A program made the translations under genes and the position numbers. A stretch of 9,214 nucleotides of DNA from Dysgonamonadaceae bacterium (GTDB lineage Bacteria > Bacteroidota > Bacteroidia > Bacteroidales > Azobacteroidaceae). The DNA lies in contig JAIRRK010000003.1 of assembly GCA_031256015.1 (NCBI GenBank), forward strand, positions 1-9,214, in the 5' to 3' direction. The notes under the pieces were generated by a model. It searched no databases, had not been told where the DNA came from, and was given only the letters and a program-made list of their open reading frames with translations. Position 1 is the stretch's first letter; the number at the start of each line of letters is the position of its first letter. Positions 6,102-9,214 of the stretch are shown here, in pieces.

Positions 6102-7502
6102 ATGAAAATATCTTTTCACGGAGCAACACAAACCGTCACCGGCAGCAAACACCTTATTTCTCTAAACAGCGGGAAGAAAATTCTTTTGGATTGCGGAATG
6201 TTTCAAGGAATAGGACCTGATACAACCCGTTTGAATCAAAATTTCGGGTTTAATCCCAAAGATGTTACCTGCGTTATGTTATCGCACGCACATATCGACC
6301 ATTCGGGGTTATTGCCCAAATTAGTTAAAGACGGATTCAAAGGCGAAATTTATGCCACTCCCGCAACGATTGATGTGGCTAAAATACTCTTGAAAGATTC
6401 TGCTTTCATTCAAAAACAGGATATTCATTACCTGAACAAAAAAAGACGGGAACAAGGAAGAGAATTGCTCGAACCTTTATACACGGAAGAAGATGTGGAA
6501 AGAACCATCGATCTTTTCGTTTCTGTCCCAATCGGAAAACCTTACAAAAGAGACGAACACATTCAGTTCGAGTTTTTCAATGTCGGACATATTATCGGAA
6601 GTGCGACGACTTACCTCTCTTTGAAAGAAGACAATAAAATAACGACTATCGCTTTCAGCGGAGATGTCGGACGGTACAGTGACCCGCTTCTTCGTTCACC
6701 GGAAGTTTTTCCTCAAGCCGATTATATTATCATTGAATCGACTTACGGCGATAAAACTCACCCGCCGGTTGATTCGTATATCGACGATTTGTACAAGAAC
6801 GTTCTGGAAACATGCGTGAGGAAAAAAGGAAAACTGATTATTCCGGCTTTTAGTGTCGGACGAACACAAGAGGTTTTGTACGGATTAAACGACCTTGAAA
6901 TCGACGGAAAACTTCCCGATATTAAATGTTATTTAGACAGTCCGATGTCGAGCAAAGTTACACACGTCGTGAAGATGCATCCGGAGGTTTTTAACCGTTC
7001 CGTACAAAAAATCATGAAAATGGATTCGGACCCTTTCAGTTTCAAAGGACTGAAATATATTTCGGATAAAAGAGAATCACAGGCTTTGAACTCCGATTAT
7101 TCTCCCATGATTATCATTTCCGCATCGGGAATGGCCGAAGCAGGACGAGTAAAGCATCACATCGCCAACGGTATCGAAAATTGGAGAAACACCATTCTTC
7201 TTATCGGATATGCCGAGCCGCAATCTTTGGGAGGACGGTTGAAACTACATCCCGAAACCGTCACTATTTTCGGAAAGCCTTTTAATGTGAAAGCCGACAT
7301 CAATACAATCGAATCAATGAGCGCGCATGCCGATTATAACGATTTGAGCCAATATTTGGCTTGCCAGAATCCCTCCGATGTGAAACGGATTTTTATCGTA
7401 CACGGAGAACCGGAAGTGCAAATCAACTTCAAAAAACGATTGAGGAAGAAAGGGTTTCTCGATATTGAAATCCCCAAACAACATCAAACTTTCGGATTAT
7501 GA
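6102..7502 (+). CDS. MBL-fold beta-CASP RNA-metabolising hydrolase
   Basis: This 466-residue protein has the layout of bacterial COG1236/CPSF73-like enzymes: an N-terminal metallo-beta-lactamase domain, an inserted beta-CASP domain, and a C-terminal return to the MBL fold. Metal-binding residues are complete: His62-x-His64-x-Asp66-His67 (SHAHIDH), His163 (NVGHIIGS) and Asp188 (GDVGR). The beta-CASP signature continues with motif A at Glu212 (ESTYGD), motif B at His409 (SMSAHAD) and motif C at His434 (VHGE), and SASGMAEAGR is also typical. Relatives are endo- or exoribonucleases acting in the cytoplasm; the RNA target here is unknown. I start at the ATG at 6102 (MKISFHGATQTVTGS), the usual N-terminus. 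An ATG at 6060 would add 14 residues and lies upstream of the predicted transcription start. The gene is monocistronic, and its stop is 4 nt from the stop of the convergent fucosidase gene, with no hairpin between. Confidence 0.93.
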   Translation: MKISFHGATQTVTGSKHLISLNSGKKILLDCGMFQGIGPDTTRLNQNFGFNPKDVTCVMLSHAHIDHSGLLPKLVKDGFKGEIYATPATIDVAKILLKDSAFIQKQDIHYLNKKRREQGRELLEPLYTEEDVERTIDLFVSVPIGKPYKRDEHIQFEFFNVGHIIGSATTYLSLKEDNKITTIAFSGDVGRYSDPLLRSPEVFPQADYIIIESTYGDKTHPPVDSYIDDLYKNVLETCVRKKGKLIIPAFSVGRTQEVLYGLNDLEIDGKLPDIKCYLDSPMSSKVTHVVKMHPEVFNRSVQKIMKMDSDPFSFKGLKYISDKRESQALNSDYSPMIIISASGMAEAGRVKHHIANGIENWRNTILLIGYAEPQSLGGRLKLHPETVTIFGKPFNVKADINTIESMSAHADYNDLSQYLACQNPSDVKRIFIVHGEPEVQINFKKRLRKKGFLDIEIPKQHQTFGL

Positions 7503-7506
7503 CTCT

Positions 7507-8961
7507 TCATAGCGAATGTGGAGCATTGTACAGTTCGATGTTATTCAAAACCGGACAAGCAAGTGACTTTTGAATATCGATGCGTATCTTATTTGTCGTA
7601 ACGGCCGGAAATCTCAATATTCGTTTATAACCGATTGTAGTAGCTTCGAGTAAAGAGTTCCATTCATTGGTCGACACATTCCAAAAATCGACACGGAAAC
7701 CGGCAATGCGCTGCCCTAAAGGAATATATTCCTGCAGTAACAACAAATTAAATGTCTTCGGTTCGTTCAAATCAACTTCAACCCAAGCTGTTTGAGTTGC
7801 GTCGTTGGTTGTCCAATAAGAATCGTAATCATTATCCGTCAGATTTTTTCCGGAAAAACCCTTCGCGTTGCCCCGTACCTCTGAAACGGAAATGGTTGCA
7901 TTTACCGCCAAATTTTCGGCAAACGTATTCTCTCTCGCTTTCTTAAATTCCATTAAACGCAAAGAATCAACGGAAGCAATACGTCCTTCCCTGTTTGGCG
8001 GGACGTTCAGCAATAAATTGGCGTTCCGACCGACGGAAGTAAAATAAATATCCATCAATTGATTGACTGTTTTTACTTTATCATCCGTAAACGGACTGTA
8101 AAACCATCCCGGACGAATCGATACATCGGCTTCGGCCGGAATCCAGTGTTGCCCGTCCATTTCGCCTGTATTCAGGACTTCGTTAGCCGGAGCGTCGTGT
8201 CCTCGTCCGAATCCGGCTGTATTCAATCTCGCCCAATTCGTTTCACCGGCGATGCCTTTTTCGTTTCCTATCCAACGGCAATCCGGACCTATATCGCTGA
8301 ACAATATCATATTCGGATTCGCCTCATAAGACGTTTGTTCAAATAAAGTCCAATCGTATTCCTGTTTTTTTCCGTTCGGACCTTCTCCGTTGGCACCGTC
8401 GAACCATTGCTCAAACATGTTGGCACCGTCGTAGTTTTGATATATTTCCGCCAGGGTATTGGCATAAATCCGGTTGTATTCGGGCGTTCCGTAAGCCGGA
8501 TGATTCCTGTCCCAGGGAGAAACATACACACCGTATTCAAGTCCGTATTCTTTACAAGCCGCCACAAACTCTTTCAAAACATCTCCTTTTCCGTCTTTCC
8601 ATAAGCTTTCCCTAACCGTGTGAGTGCTGTATTGAGAAGGCCATAAACAAAAACCGTCGTGATGCTTGACCGTAAGAATGATTCCTTTCATTCCGGCGTT
8701 TCGGGCAATTTCTGCCCATTGCCGGCAATCAAGATTGGCAGGATTAAACACTTTCGGATTTTCTTTTCCGTCTCCCCACTCCACATCGGTAAAAGTATTC
8801 GGACCGAAATGAACAAACATATAATACTCCATTTTATGCCATTTCATCTGAGACGCCTTCGGAACAGGGCCGTAAGACTCAGGAGGAGTATGATTCACAC
8901 AGGACGATAAAGTAAAAATAAAGCCCCAAAGAGTACACAAAAAGAATTTATTGTTTTTCAT
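7507..8961 (-). CDS. GH29 alpha-L-fucosidase lipoprotein with F5/8 type C domain
   Basis: This 484-residue enzyme should release alpha-linked L-fucose from glycans at the cell envelope. A signal sequence ends in a lipobox TLSSC (Cys21), so it is likely membrane-anchored. The GH29 barrel spans roughly 35-340: HFGPNTFTDVEWG near 51-63, the TVKHHDGFCLWPS substrate-site segment (97-109), and the nucleophile in FEQWFDGANG (Asp188). A GPDCRWIGNEKG segment follows, in which Glu234 is the likely acid/base; this arrangement resembles subfamily B (alpha-1,3/4-specific), which is an inference. Residues ~345-480 form an F5/8 type C (CBM32-like) module (DNDYDSYWTT, AWVEVDLNEP). No frameshift is seen. The gene is monocistronic with its own promoter; no susC/susD, sigma/anti-sigma pair or other glycosidase lies nearby, so a polysaccharide utilisation locus is not evident here. 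Confidence 0.95.
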   Translation of the reverse strand: MKNNKFFLCTLWGFIFTLSSCVNHTPPESYGPVPKASQMKWHKMEYYMFVHFGPNTFTDVEWGDGKENPKVFNPANLDCRQWAEIARNAGMKGIILTVKHHDGFCLWPSQYSTHTVRESLWKDGKGDVLKEFVAACKEYGLEYGVYVSPWDRNHPAYGTPEYNRIYANTLAEIYQNYDGANMFEQWFDGANGEGPNGKKQEYDWTLFEQTSYEANPNMILFSDIGPDCRWIGNEKGIAGETNWARLNTAGFGRGHDAPANEVLNTGEMDGQHWIPAEADVSIRPGWFYSPFTDDKVKTVNQLMDIYFTSVGRNANLLLNVPPNREGRIASVDSLRLMEFKKARENTFAENLAVNATISVSEVRGNAKGFSGKNLTDNDYDSYWTTNDATQTAWVEVDLNEPKTFNLLLLQEYIPLGQRIAGFRVDFWNVSTNEWNSLLEATTIGYKRILRFPAVTTNKIRIDIQKSLACPVLNNIELYNAPHSL

Positions 8962-8984
8962 AAAACGTTATTTTAATCGGAAGC

Positions 8985-9016
8985 CAAAGTCAGCAGAAAT
9001 TATTCCATACAGCAAC
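8985..9016 (-). promoter_or_regulatory. Promoter of the fucosidase gene (Bacteroidota type)
   Basis: Read leftward, GTTG (9016-9013, one off TTTG) is followed after 20 nt by TGACTTTG (8992-8985, one off TAnnTTTG). Transcription would begin at about 8979, some 18 nt before the ATG at 8961. No operator or catabolite-type site is obvious in the rest of the 177-bp gap 8962-9138. Confidence 0.5.
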
Positions 9017-9080
9017 CGGGTTGAATATTCTCGAAAACTGTTTAGTCGGATTAATTTATCCGCGAAATTACGAAATAATA

Positions 9081-9111
9081 TTTGCATATTTCAGTAAAAG
9101 TTGTAACTTTG
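9081..9111 (+). promoter_or_regulatory. Promoter of the tRNA gene, perfect Bacteroidota consensus
   Basis: TTTG (9081-9084), 19-nt spacer, then TAACTTTG (9104-9111) exactly matches TTTG/TAnnTTTG. The start would fall near 9117, about 22 nt before the tRNA. This is the best promoter match in the window and the strongest evidence for the phylum. Confidence 0.82.
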
Positions 9112-9138
9112 CATCGCTTTCGGCAATAGTAAAAGCAA

Positions 9139-9212
9139 GGTCCCATAGCTCAGTTGGTCAGAGCACCTGACTCATAATCAGGGAGTCCTTGGTTCAAGCC
9201 CAAGTGGGACCA
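9139..9212 (+). tRNA. tRNA with CAT anticodon (Met, or Ile2 read as lysidine)
   Basis: A full cloverleaf folds: acceptor GGTCCCA/TGGGACC (9139-9145 with 9205-9211), D arm GCTC/GAGC with loop AGTTGGTCA, anticodon stem CCTGA/TCAGG (66-70 with 78-82 of 9100s), loop CTCATAA with anticodon CAT, 5-nt variable loop, T arm CTTGG/CCAAG with loop TTCAAGC, and discriminator A at 9212. CCA is not encoded; the next bases are C and T. It is not initiator tRNA, because the acceptor begins with a G-C pair and the anticodon stem lacks three G-C pairs. Elongator Met is the default call. However, C4-G69 and C5-G68 in the acceptor are the pairs that mark tRNA-Ile2 for TilS lysidine formation in E. coli, so Ile2 is possible. 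Confidence 0.95.
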
Positions 9213-9214
9213 CT

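Overview
The window looks like chromosomal DNA of a Bacteroidales bacterium (phylum Bacteroidota). Four promoters fit the Bacteroidota sigma pattern (TTTG, 19-20 bp spacer, TAnnTTTG), Shine-Dalgarno sites are weak or absent, DUF2582, DUF4292 and FeoB-associated Cys-rich proteins are typical of the group, and a lipoprotein GH29 fucosidase is present. Base composition is moderately AT-rich. I cannot name the genus from sequence alone.

Layout. (1) 35-232 (+): a small winged-helix protein ending at a strong 13-bp hairpin terminator (250-287). (2) 273-5912 (-): seven same-strand genes, read from 5912 down: dut, a secreted TPR protein, a DUF4292 lipoprotein, an EnvC-like degenerate LytM protein, queC, queF, and a 54-residue FeoB-associated Cys-rich membrane protein that is easily missed because of its size. 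The first four are tightly coupled (14-nt gap, 11-nt overlap, 4-nt ATGA overlap) and look like one transcript from a promoter at 5939-5970. queC and queF overlap by 8 nt and lie 51 nt further downstream. (3) 5913-6101: a divergent promoter region. (4) 6102-7502 (+): a beta-CASP metallo-beta-lactamase-fold RNase-like protein, tail to tail with (5) 7507-8961 (-): a GH29 alpha-L-fucosidase lipoprotein with a C-terminal F5/8 type C (CBM32-like) module. (6) 9139-9212 (+): a CAT-anticodon tRNA behind a textbook Bacteroidota promoter.

Function. dut keeps uracil out of DNA. The next three genes encode envelope proteins: a TPR scaffold, a lipoprotein with LolB-like character, and a non-catalytic murein hydrolase activator. 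queC and queF make the last two steps to preQ1 for tRNA queuosine modification. The Cys-rich peptide probably belongs to iron handling. The fucosidase trims fucosylated glycans, but no susC/susD pair is visible nearby.

Overall this is mostly ordinary conserved chromosome. I found no mobile element, CRISPR array or defence system. The points most worth a second look are the overlooked Cys-rich gene whose 3' end is the terminator, the LolB-like character of the DUF4292 protein, a possible pseudoknot leader before queC, and the identity of the CAT tRNA.
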